This document shows positions 1 through 6,391 of a DNA stretch of 6,979 bases, piece by piece (the stretch's first letter is position 1; each line of letters opens with the position of its first letter). The notes under the pieces were generated by a model that saw nothing but the letters and a program-made list of their open reading frames with translations, made no database searches and had not been told where the DNA came from. This DNA is from JAVBSC01 sp031547305 (GTDB lineage: Bacteria; Desulfobacterota; Desulfovibrionia; Desulfovibrionales; Desulfovibrionaceae). A program made the translations under genes and the position numbers. The stretch covers positions 1 to 6,979 of the forward strand of contig JAVBSC010000070.1 in the NCBI GenBank assembly GCA_031547305.1, written 5' to 3'.

Positions 1-2140
1 TCACCTCGAACGGGCAGCGCACAAAAATGGCGCTGCCTTGTCCCGGCGCGCTTTCCAGGCAGATATCCCCGCCCATAAGCTTTAAGAGTCGCTGGCAGAT
101 CGCCAGGCCCAGGCCGGTGCCCCCGAATTTGCGGGTGGTGGAACTGTCCGCCTGACTGAAGGCCTGGAACAGCCGTTTTTGCTGCTCCGGGGAAATGCCA
201 ACCCCGGTGTCCGCCACCCGGAAAAGCAGCTCTGTTTTATCCGCCTCGTTCTCGGCCCGGCAACTCAGGTTGATGCCGCCTTGCGCGGTAAATTTGACCG
301 CGTTGCTGAGCAGGTTTATGAGCACCTGGCCCAGACGCAGGGGATCGCCCAGAAGGGCGCGCGGCACGTCCGGAGCCACTTCCAGCTTGAAGTACAGCCC
401 CTTTTCCCGGCAGGAGGGCTGGAACAGGTTGAGCAGGTTTTCCAGCACGTCGTCCAGGTGGAAGGGAATATGCTCCAATTGCAGCTTGTCGGCCTCAATT
501 TTGGAAAAATCCAGGATATCGTTTATGATGCCCATCAGGGACACGGCGGATTTGTTTATTTTTTGCAGATAATCAAGCTGCTTTTCATCCAGGGACGTTT
601 TAAGGGCCAGATGGGAAAGCCCGATGATCGCGTTCATGGGGGTGCGGATTTCGTGGCTCATGTTGGCCAGAAACTCGCTTTTGGCCAGATTGGCTTTTTC
701 CGCCTCCTTCAGCGAGGCGGCCAGGTGCTCGGAAAGCCTGACCGTGGCCCGGCGGTGTGTTTCCAGTTCCGTGGTGTCCCGCACAAAAATCAGGGTGCTG
801 TCCTTGTCCAGAACCCTGACGAACCAGGCCACGCAAAGTTCCCGGCCGTCCTTGCGCAGTCCCTGACTGTCCTCGTTCTTGTTGTCCGGCTTTTCCGGGG
901 TGAAAACATCCAGGGGGTTTTCCGCGAAGATGGCGTCAAGGTCCAGGCCGCGCATCTCCTGTTCCGTATAGCCGAAGATGTCGCAAGCCCGCTCGTTGAC
1001 ATCCCGGATGCTCCCCTCCGGGCTTACCAGGAGTATGCCGTAGGGCGCGCAGTCCACATAAGCCTGCTTGCGCCGGGCCACTTCGCTTTCCAGTTCGCGC
1101 CTGGAAGCCAGGCGCGCCCGCCAGGCCAGGATTATGCTCAGAATCGCGCCGGAAGCGCACAAAAAGACGATCCAAGCCAGGGAATTCCCCAGCTCCTCGG
1201 CCAGTTCCGCCGTTGAGCGCCGCAGCAGTACCCACCACTGTCCGGAGGTGTCGAAGTTGGCGCTGACGCTGAAAACCGGCGAGCCGGCCAACTCCCAGTC
1301 CCCGGCAACGTCTTTCAGTTGGGCGGAAACAGTCTCCAGGGGGTTCAAATGCTCCACGATCGGCCTGGTCTGGGGGAGCAGTTCCCGGTTCAGGATTTTT
1401 CGACTGTCGGTGTTGGCCAGGTAAAGGCCGCGCCCGTCAAGCACTTCCAGGCGTCCGGTACGGCCAAAGGAAAAATTGGTGATGAACTTGTCGCTGAAAT
1501 AGTCCAGCTTGACCCCAAAGCCAAAAGCGGCCAAGAGGCGTCCACTTTCCGCGCGCACGGGCGTGGTCACCATGAACAGAGGCGGAAGACCGGGCACGGC
1601 GTTGGGTTTCGCCTCGCTGACAAAGGCGGACGAGCCCTGGGCCACGGCCCTGATGTAGCTGAAGTTTTCGATTCCTCCCAGTCCAACGCTACGGCCGCCA
1701 ATGGAATCAACCACCGAACAGCCGTTTCTAATTTCCACGATTTTGCCGCCCAGGTTCAATTGCAGGACGTCATCCGGGTTTGGCAGGAAAATCATTATAT
1801 TGATCAACGTGAAGTAGGACTTTTCGTTGTGGATGTGGGTCAGGAGGTTTTGCACCCGCTCGCGGAGTGCTTTGTCCAGGGGCGTTTTGCAGTAAGCCGT
1901 GATGATTGGCATGGCGGCCAGGGTACGGGCCAGGCTGACCTGCTCGTCGAGCCACAGACGCATGGCCGCGCTTACCTGGGAGCTGAGGCCGGCGTTAAGC
2001 CGCGCGGAAAGAGCCTGGCGCTGGCTGTAGAGCTGGCTGTAAGCCATCCATCCCAGGGAGGAAAAGAACAGGACTGCGCAAAAGGTTGTAATGGCCAGAA
2101 ACAGCTTGTTGTCGCTTTTCAGCAGGTAGGAAAAAACCAT
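1..2140 (-). CDS. Membrane sensor histidine kinase, Cache-PAS-HisKA-HATPase (C-terminus outside window)
   Basis: Reading the complement from the ATG at 2138-2140 gives 713 open codons to the window edge, with no stop. An N-terminal membrane helix (residues about 13-34) is followed by a roughly 280-residue extracytoplasmic region that looks like a double Cache sensor, with a FSYIRAV segment and a PLFMVTTPVR segment. A second helix spans about 319-341. Next come a short charged helix, a PAS domain (about 361-458), a coiled linker and a HisKA domain with SHEIRTP, where His496 is the expected phosphorylation site. The HATPase domain shows the N box around Asn613, the DTGVGIS box from Asp644 and GGTGLGL at 673-679. 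It should bind an outside ligand and autophosphorylate on His496. The ATP-binding domain is nearly complete at the edge, and kinases with this FSQADSSTTRKFGGTG lid often continue into receiver and Hpt domains, so a hybrid kinase is likely but unseen. The start is supported by AAAAGGG at 2148-2154, 6 nt upstream. The ligand is unknown. Confidence 0.93.
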   Translation of the reverse strand, partial: MVFSYLLKSDNKLFLAITTFCAVLFFSSLGWMAYSQLYSQRQALSARLNAGLSSQVSAAMRLWLDEQVSLARTLAAMPIITAYCKTPLDKALRERVQNLLTHIHNEKSYFTLINIMIFLPNPDDVLQLNLGGKIVEIRNGCSVVDSIGGRSVGLGGIENFSYIRAVAQGSSAFVSEAKPNAVPGLPPLFMVTTPVRAESGRLLAAFGFGVKLDYFSDKFITNFSFGRTGRLEVLDGRGLYLANTDSRKILNRELLPQTRPIVEHLNPLETVSAQLKDVAGDWELAGSPVFSVSANFDTSGQWWVLLRRSTAELAEELGNSLAWIVFLCASGAILSIILAWRARLASRRELESEVARRKQAYVDCAPYGILLVSPEGSIRDVNERACDIFGYTEQEMRGLDLDAIFAENPLDVFTPEKPDNKNEDSQGLRKDGRELCVAWFVRVLDKDSTLIFVRDTTELETHRRATVRLSEHLAASLKEAEKANLAKSEFLANMSHEIRTPMNAIIGLSHLALKTSLDEKQLDYLQKINKSAVSLMGIINDILDFSKIEADKLQLEHIPFHLDDVLENLLNLFQPSCREKGLYFKLEVAPDVPRALLGDPLRLGQVLINLLSNAVKFTAQGGINLSCRAENEADKTELLFRVADTGVGISPEQQKRLFQAFSQADSSTTRKFGGTGLGLAICQRLLKLMGGDICLESAPGQGSAIFVRCPFEV

Positions 2141-2162
2141 GCCTGGCCCTTTTATTGAACCG

Positions 2163-2185
2163 GATATATTATTTTATAATATATC
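2163..2185. repeat. Perfect 10-bp inverted repeat, operator candidate upstream of the kinase
   Basis: The half-site GATATATTAT is followed by TTT and then its exact reverse complement ATAATATATC, a perfect 23-bp dyad. It ends 23 nt before the kinase start and overlaps the predicted -10 element and transcription start, where a repressor would act. There is no following T-tract in either direction, so it is not a convincing terminator for glmU. The AT-only composition leaves some room for chance, but the perfection over 10 pairs in a 60 percent GC background is notable. No known regulator is assigned; the similarity to Fur- or PerR-type AT-rich dyads is only general. Confidence 0.6.
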
Positions 2186-2207
2186 GCTAAAACTAAGTTT
2201 CAGTCAA
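2178..2207 (-). promoter_or_regulatory. Candidate sigma70 promoter of the sensor kinase gene
   Basis: On the minus strand TTGACT (2202-2207) and TATATT (2178-2183) are separated by 18 nt, matching the sigma70 consensus at five of six positions in each box. A second, perfect TTGACA lies just upstream at 2210-2215, but its 17-nt partner TTTTAG is poor. The element starts 10 nt beyond the glmU stop codon and would give a leader of about 30 nt. The kinase can therefore be transcribed independently of glmU, although readthrough from glmU is not excluded because no terminator is seen between them. Confidence 0.5.
2187..2203. repeat. Imperfect 17-bp dyad between the kinase -35 and -10 boxes
   Basis: The plus strand reads CTAAAACT A AGTTTCAG. 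The 8-bp arms pair with one mismatch, and the inner AAACT/AGTTT core is perfect. It fills the promoter spacer and lies immediately beside the perfect dyad at 2163-2185. Together with a tandem TTGACAGA/TTGACTGA repeat (minus strand, 2200-2215) it makes this short intergenic region unusually rich in symmetry. This may be a second protein-binding site or chance. Confidence 0.35.
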
Positions 2208-2217
2208 TCTGTCAAAG

Positions 2218-3594
2218 TTATTTTCTTCTTGTAATGGAAATCTGCCGTCCTCTGGCAATGGCCAGTTCATTGTCCTTGACGGTTTTGGTGATCACCGAGC
2301 CGGCCCCTATCAGAGCGCCGGCCCCAATACGCACCGGCGCGACCAGGGCGGAATTGGAGCCAATGAAGGCGCCTTCGCCAATGATCGTCCGGTGCTTGTT
2401 TTTACCGTCATAATTACAGGTGATGGTGCCGGCCCCGATATTCGCCCCGGCCCCTATATCAGCGTCGCCAAGGTATGTCAGATGGTTGGCCTTGGCTCCC
2501 TTGCCCAGGCGGGCTTTTTTCATTTCCACAAAATTGCCCACGTGGGATTCTTCTTCCAGCACCGCGCCGGGCCGCAGTCTGGCGTATGGCCCCACGATGC
2601 AGCCCCGGCCGACGGCGGCTTCCTCAATATGGCAGAACGGGCGCACCTGCGCGCCCTCGGCCACTTCCGCGTCTATAAGGCAGCAGTGCGATTCGATTTT
2701 TGTGGAAGCTCCCAGGCGCGTATTCCCGTAAAGCTCGCAGGGGCCGCAAATATCCGCCCCCGGAGCGATTGCCACGTCCGGTCCGATGCGCACGCTGGCC
2801 GCCGCCCGGATGATCACGCCGGCCTTCATCCAGCTCTCCACAATAGCGGCGCGTAAAAGCTCTTCCGCCTCCATCAGTTCCAAGGGCGTGTTTATGCCCA
2901 GCAGGCGCGCGTCCGCACCCATGTTCACCCCGGCCACCTTAAGCCCTTTTTCCACGGCCAGGCCGATTAAATCCGTGATGTAAAATTCCCCGCTTTTGTT
3001 GGCGTTGCTCAGGAGGGGCAGGAGCGGCTCAATGGCTGAGGCTTTCAGAGCGTAAATGCCGGCGTTGATTTCCCTTGGCTCCGGCCCGTGCGTGGAAGGG
3101 TCGTAGTCCTTGGCCTCAATGATCGCGGTGACCCGCCCGTTTTTGCGCAGCACCCGGCCGAAGGAGCCGGGGTTTTCCAGGGTCAGGGTCAGAAAAGCCA
3201 GGTCGCAGTCCTCGGCCAGGGCCTGTTCGGTAAAGGCGCGCAAGGTTGCTTCCGGCAGGGCCGGCGTGTCGCCGTTGATGATGATCACCCGTTCGAGTCC
3301 GGCCGCGCGCAAATCCGGCCAGGCCGCGCGCAGGGCGTGACCGGTGCCGAGTTGCTCCGCCTGCACCACAAAACGCGAGTCCCGGCCGGTAAAGACCCTG
3401 CGTACTTCTTCAGCCTTGTGCCCGATGATGGTCCAGACGCGTTCCCCGAACACGGCGGAGGCGCTTTTAAGCACATAATCCAGCATGGGCGCGCGCAAAA
3501 GCTCCTGAAGAACCTTTGGGCTTTGCGAGTGCATACGCGTGCCTTTGCCAGCCGCTAAAATGGCGGCCCCGCAGGAATCTGTTATTTTTGTCAT
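2218..3594 (-). CDS. glmU: Bifunctional UDP-N-acetylglucosamine pyrophosphorylase / glucosamine-1-phosphate N-acetyltransferase
   Basis: This cytoplasmic enzyme acetylates glucosamine-1-phosphate with acetyl-CoA and then couples the product to UTP, giving UDP-GlcNAc for peptidoglycan and LPS. The 458 residues match the usual length (about 456). The N-terminal nucleotidyltransferase shows LAAGKGTRM (13-21), the PKVLQ lysine at 27, GTGHA (83-87) and the Mg ligands Asp109 (INGDTP) and Asn235 (GINTP). From about 260 a left-handed beta-helix of hexapeptide repeats carries the acetyltransferase. It includes RPGA around 341-344, the catalytic histidine at 371 in NHLTYLGD, and the GTITCNYDG segment at 389-397. 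All key residues are present, so it should be fully active. The ATG at 3592-3594 has AAGGA 8 nt upstream. It is transcribed away from pyk and toward the sensor kinase, 77 nt ahead of it. In most bacteria glmU is essential. Confidence 0.98.
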   Translation of the reverse strand: MTKITDSCGAAILAAGKGTRMHSQSPKVLQELLRAPMLDYVLKSASAVFGERVWTIIGHKAEEVRRVFTGRDSRFVVQAEQLGTGHALRAAWPDLRAAGLERVIIINGDTPALPEATLRAFTEQALAEDCDLAFLTLTLENPGSFGRVLRKNGRVTAIIEAKDYDPSTHGPEPREINAGIYALKASAIEPLLPLLSNANKSGEFYITDLIGLAVEKGLKVAGVNMGADARLLGINTPLELMEAEELLRAAIVESWMKAGVIIRAAASVRIGPDVAIAPGADICGPCELYGNTRLGASTKIESHCCLIDAEVAEGAQVRPFCHIEEAAVGRGCIVGPYARLRPGAVLEEESHVGNFVEMKKARLGKGAKANHLTYLGDADIGAGANIGAGTITCNYDGKNKHRTIIGEGAFIGSNSALVAPVRIGAGALIGAGSVITKTVKDNELAIARGRQISITRRK

Positions 3595-3606
3595 GTTAGC
3601 CGTCCT

Positions 3607-3641
3607 TTTTTTGCCAAGGTCTTTGCTTTTATGGCAAAAAA
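3607..3641 (-). promoter_or_regulatory. Inverted repeat in the glmU leader next to its ribosome binding site
   Basis: On the minus strand TTTTTTGCCA (3632-3641) and TGGCAAAAAA (3607-3616) form a perfect 10-bp inverted repeat around a 15-nt loop. The downstream arm runs directly into the glmU Shine-Dalgarno AAGGA (3603-3607). With the predicted promoter at 3689-3717 it lies within the 5' leader. In RNA the stem would sit against the ribosome binding site; in DNA the TTGCCA-N15-TGGCAA symmetry could be a protein site. It does not resemble the glmS ribozyme, and no riboswitch class is recognised. Confidence 0.4.
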
Positions 3642-3688
3642 GCGGTATTTAAAAGGGGTAGGCGGAATTAGGCGTTATTTAACTTTGT

Positions 3689-3717
3689 ATTTTACAGCAA
3701 ATACAGCCAGCCCGCAA
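3689..3717 (-). promoter_or_regulatory. Candidate sigma70 promoter of glmU
   Basis: On the minus strand TTGCGG (3712-3717) and TAAAAT (3689-3694) are spaced exactly 17 nt. The -10 box matches consensus at five of six positions; the -35 box is weaker but keeps TTG. The start would fall near 3682, giving a leader of about 88 nt that contains the inverted repeat at 3607-3641. No comparably good promoter was found for pyk on the other strand. TAAAAT at 3777-3782 has a fair CTGACG 16 nt upstream, but it would place the pyk start inside its ribosome binding site. Confidence 0.45.
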
Positions 3718-3740
3718 TCGTTTTAGCTTGTTCCGGGCTG
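3708..3740. repeat. Short inverted repeat in the glmU-pyk divergent region
   Basis: CAGCCCG (3708-3714) and CGGGCTG (3734-3740) are perfectly complementary 7-bp arms 19 nt apart. The left arm overlaps the predicted glmU -35 box, and the repeat lies about 55 nt upstream of the pyk start. It could be a binding site serving both divergent genes or part of a pyk leader hairpin. It is short enough to be coincidence in GC-rich DNA. Confidence 0.2.
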
Positions 3741-3794
3741 TTCTTGATCAGTATCTGACGCCTTTGGTGGGCACAATAAAATAAGAGGATATTT

Positions 3795-5207
3795 ATGAAA
3801 ACAAAGATTTTAGCCACAGTGGGGCCGGCTTGCAGTTCCCCTGAAATGCTTTCCCGGCTGATCGAGGCCGGAGTGCGGATTTTCCGCCTGAACTTCTCGC
3901 ATGGCGGAGCGGAGCAGTTTGTCAAGCTTATCGACGACATACGTGAGCTTGAGCGTAAGCACAACATTCCCATAACCATCCTGCAGGACTTGTCCGGCCC
4001 GAAAATCCGCATCGGCGTGCTGGACGCGCCCATAAACTTCAGCGCCGGCGACGCGGCCCTGCTTGGCCCGGAGCGGCCGGCCAGCGGTAAGGACATGCCC
4101 TTCATTCCCTTTGACAAACATGAGATCCTGGACGGCATTGAGGAAGGCGACGTGCTGGTGCTGGCGGACGGCTCCTTGCAATTCACCGTGCTGGAGGCCT
4201 GGCCGGACAAAGTTTTTGTGCTGGAAGCGCGCAACAGCGGCATTGTGACTTCCCGCAAAGGGCTGGCCCTGCCCGGCAAGGCGGTGCGTCTGCCCGCGCT
4301 CACGGAAAAGGACAAGGTGGACCTCAAGGAAGGCTTGCGCCTGGGCGTAGATGCGGTGGCGCTCTCTTACGTGCAGACTCCGGAAGACATTCTGGAAGCC
4401 AAGGCCATCATAAAATCCGAAGGCCGCAGCGTGCCGGTCATGGCCAAGCTGGAACGCCAGAACGCGGTGGATCGCCTGGACGACATACTGAAGGTGGTGG
4501 ACCTGGTCATGGTGGCGCGCGGGGATTTGGGCATAGAATGTCCGTTGCCAAAATTGCCGGCTATGCAAAAACGCATAATCACCGCTTGCAATAAGGCGGC
4601 CAAGCCGGTTATAGTGGCCACGCAGATGTTGCTTTCCATGGTGAACAACCCGGCTCCAACCAGGGCGGAAACCACGGATGTGGCCAATGCCGTGCTTGAC
4701 GGCGCGGACTGCGTAATGTTGTCTGAAGAGACCGCCATGGGCAACTACCCGGTGGAGACCGTGCAGTTCATGCGCCGCATCGCGGAAGAGGCGGAAGCTC
4801 TGCTGCACGAGACCAGGCCGCTTTCCGCCCCTCCGGACGTGCGGGCCAAAGCTTCGGACTTTTTGTCCTATTCCGCCTGTCTTCTTGCGGAATCCGATCA
4901 TGCCGCGGCCCTGGTGGCGCACAGCATGTCCGGGGCGGCGGCCAGGGCTTTGTCCGCTTATCGTCCCAATCAGACGATTTACGGGCTTACCCCGGACTTT
5001 AACGTGTTGCGGTATCTGAATTTTTCCTGGGGCGTGGAGCCGCGCATGGCTCCGGAAAGCATGCCCGGCCACCTGGAGCGGGCGGAGTTTTTTGTGGATA
5101 CCTGCCAGGACATCAAGCCCGGCGACAGCGTGGTGATTACCGCCGGACAGCCCCGCTACGGCGAATCGCCCAAGGGCACTAACCTGGTCAAAATTTACAG
5201 GAAGTAA
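3795..5207 (+). CDS. pyk: Pyruvate kinase, potassium-independent type by signature
   Basis: This enzyme transfers phosphate from phosphoenolpyruvate to ADP, giving pyruvate and ATP in the last glycolytic step. The 470 residues fit a standard bacterial subunit. They comprise the barrel opening with KTKILATVGPA, RLNFSHG (31-37), an inserted B domain (about 72-165), the second barrel half and a C-terminal domain from about 350. Catalytic Lys218 lies in MAKLERQ, with metal ligands Glu220 and Asp244 (VARGDLGIE). ATQML (275-279) and PTRAETTDVANAV (288-300) are the substrate-loop signatures. The segment QDLSGPKIRI puts lysine (70) where potassium-dependent enzymes have glutamate (rabbit muscle Glu117), with Leu66 and Ile73 also typical of the potassium-independent group. 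MLSEETAMG replaces the commoner MLSGETA. The ATG at 3795 has AGAGGA 5 nt upstream. The next gene begins 7 nt after the stop, and this gene's AGGAAG end serves as its ribosome binding site, so the two probably form an operon. Confidence 0.97.
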   Translation: MKTKILATVGPACSSPEMLSRLIEAGVRIFRLNFSHGGAEQFVKLIDDIRELERKHNIPITILQDLSGPKIRIGVLDAPINFSAGDAALLGPERPASGKDMPFIPFDKHEILDGIEEGDVLVLADGSLQFTVLEAWPDKVFVLEARNSGIVTSRKGLALPGKAVRLPALTEKDKVDLKEGLRLGVDAVALSYVQTPEDILEAKAIIKSEGRSVPVMAKLERQNAVDRLDDILKVVDLVMVARGDLGIECPLPKLPAMQKRIITACNKAAKPVIVATQMLLSMVNNPAPTRAETTDVANAVLDGADCVMLSEETAMGNYPVETVQFMRRIAEEAEALLHETRPLSAPPDVRAKASDFLSYSACLLAESDHAAALVAHSMSGAAARALSAYRPNQTIYGLTPDFNVLRYLNFSWGVEPRMAPESMPGHLERAEFFVDTCQDIKPGDSVVITAGQPRYGESPKGTNLVKIYRK

Positions 5208-5214
5208 ACTACAT

Positions 5215-6246
5215 ATGGCGCAAGCTGGCGTACCGGGAAGTATTGCAGAGGAATATTACCAGATCAGCGAAGCGATCTTGTCCAGTTTTTCCAAGTACCG
5301 CCCCCCGGTGGACTTGTTCAGATTGAATGAGGAACTGGTCCAGCTTGCGCCATACAGCCGCAAAGGCAACCGCCTTAGCAACGAGCAGGTGGAGGAAGTC
5401 CGCAGACTGTGCGAGGAGGGCAACCTTTTTGTTTCCCGTACGGACCACCCCATCTATTCACAGCACATAGTCAAGCAACTTGACCTTATTCTGGTGGACA
5501 GAAACCTCAAGGAAGGCGAAATCGCGGACATAACCGTGCGCGCCCTGGGCATGCGTCTGGCGGATTTTTTCGAGCAGCCGGTCAAGGCGGCTTTTGAGCC
5601 CCTGTTTACGGACATCATGGTTTTTACCGAATACCTGTGGGAAGATAAGCACCGCATCAAAAACTTCATGCGCCGCCTGCAGCCGGGCGAATATTCCCTG
5701 ATCAAGCATTCCATGAACTGCTTTATACTTGGCGTCTGGATGCTGTTGACCGCGCGCGGCGACGAGCTTACCCGCAAGGAGCTGGACCGCGCTTCCCAGG
5801 CTCTTTTGCTGCATGACGTTGGCATGACCAAAATCCCCGGCTTCATAACCGGCAAGACAACGCCCCTTAAGCCGGACGAAAAAGAAAAGATCCCGCCCCA
5901 CCCGATCGTCGGGGCCAAGATCATGCAGAAGCTGGATCTGTTTTTTGACGAGGCCAGGGAAGCTGTTCTGCAACACCACGAGCGCCTGGACGGTTCCGGC
6001 TATCCGCAAAAGCTCAAGGGCAACGACATCAGCCGTTTGGGGCGCATCGCGGCCGTGGCGGACTCGTTTTCCTCCATGATTCAGGATCGCCCGTATGAGG
6101 CGGCCAAGGATATGCTCACGGCGGCCAGGGAACTGAGCCAGGACAACGCCCGCTACGACAAGCTTTTTACCGGCATGCTCCTGAGCGCCCTGGTCACCAA
6201 CGCATTTGGCCCCATGCAGGCGCTTCCGCAGGAGCCGAAGAGTTAG
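5215..6246 (+). CDS. HD-GYP domain protein, probable cyclic-di-GMP phosphodiesterase
   Basis: The 343-residue soluble protein has no signal peptide or membrane helix. Residues 1-155 are helical and match no domain I can name. From about 160 an HD-GYP domain is clear: first-helix His165, HD at 200-201, His229 in PPHPIVGA, HHERLDGSGYP at 254-264, and AVADSFSSM with Asp283 followed by DRPYE. The metal ligands and the GYP motif are intact, so hydrolysis of cyclic-di-GMP (to pGpG or GMP) is the likely role. The usual HDxGK is HDVGM here (Lys to Met at 204, with a lysine two residues later), which leaves activity open; it could also be a cyclic-di-GMP or nucleotide-responsive regulator. The ATG at 5215 is placed by AGGAAG at 5199-5204, 10 nt upstream and overlapping the end of pyk, which suggests translational coupling. 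The hairpin at 6271-6303 follows. No receiver or other obvious input domain is attached. Confidence 0.88.
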   Translation: MAQAGVPGSIAEEYYQISEAILSSFSKYRPPVDLFRLNEELVQLAPYSRKGNRLSNEQVEEVRRLCEEGNLFVSRTDHPIYSQHIVKQLDLILVDRNLKEGEIADITVRALGMRLADFFEQPVKAAFEPLFTDIMVFTEYLWEDKHRIKNFMRRLQPGEYSLIKHSMNCFILGVWMLLTARGDELTRKELDRASQALLLHDVGMTKIPGFITGKTTPLKPDEKEKIPPHPIVGAKIMQKLDLFFDEAREAVLQHHERLDGSGYPQKLKGNDISRLGRIAAVADSFSSMIQDRPYEAAKDMLTAARELSQDNARYDKLFTGMLLSALVTNAFGPMQALPQEPKS

Positions 6247-6270
6247 CGGGCAGAGTGCGGCATCAACTTT

Positions 6271-6303
6271 AAAGCGGCCGGAGTTAATAGCTCCGGCCGC
6301 TTT
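6271..6303 (+). terminator. Strong GC-rich hairpin terminator after the pyk/HD-GYP unit
   Basis: AAAGCGGCCGGAG (6271-6283) and CTCCGGCCGCTTT (6291-6303) form a perfect 13-bp stem with a 7-nt loop, starting 24 nt after the HD-GYP stop codon. The following sequence TTTGCTTATGCTTACTT is T-rich but interrupted, so it is an intrinsic terminator with an imperfect U-tract. The stem is symmetrical and could also slow transcription coming from the right. Confidence 0.85.
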
Positions 6304-6318
6304 GCTTATGCTTACTTC

Positions 6319-6347
6319 TTGACCGCCGATTTTCTTGATATTATTGT
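6319..6347 (+). promoter_or_regulatory. Candidate promoter of the small membrane protein
   Basis: TTGACC (6319-6324) and TATTGT (6342-6347) are 17 nt apart, 16 nt beyond the terminator stem. The -35 matches at five of six positions and the -10 at four. A start near 6354 would give a leader of about 38 nt before the GTG at 6392. That agrees with the GTG start and excludes the TTG at 6335, which would lie upstream of the transcript. Confidence 0.35.
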
Positions 6348-6379
6348 TTTTTGCGCAAATACTTGAGAAGCGGCGTCAG

Positions 6380-6385
6380 AAGGAG
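6380..6385 (+). promoter_or_regulatory. Ribosome binding site that fixes the GTG start at 6392
   Basis: A perfect AAGGAG lies 6 nt upstream of the in-frame GTG at 6392-6394. The frame is open further upstream to TTG codons at 6335 and 6344, but neither has a Shine-Dalgarno in front, so the downstream GTG is the better start. Confidence 0.7.
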
Positions 6386-6391
6386 CAGCGT

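Noticed and set aside
179..2158. Two long plus-strand frames (345 and 279 codons) opposite the sensor kinase
   Set aside because: The minus-strand reading gives an intact Cache-PAS-HisKA-HATPase protein with all motifs. The plus-strand products have shadow-like composition and no recognisable domain.
2163..2185. AT-rich hairpin as the glmU terminator
   Set aside because: The stem contains almost only A-T pairs and is not followed by a T-tract on the minus strand, so an operator is more likely.
3777..3782. TAAAAT as a -10 box for pyk
   Set aside because: With CTGACG 16 nt upstream it looks acceptable, but transcription would then begin within the pyk ribosome binding site.
3810..5072. 420-codon open frame antisense to pyruvate kinase
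   Set aside because: It lies entirely opposite a certain gene, is rich in His, Gly, Arg and Gln as expected of a shadow of GC-rich coding sequence, and has no domain or convincing ribosome binding site.
6335..6391. TTG at 6335 as the start of the membrane protein
   Set aside because: It has no Shine-Dalgarno, overlaps the predicted promoter, and would add a charged stretch (EKRRQKEQR), while GTG at 6392 has a perfect AAGGAG 6 nt upstream.
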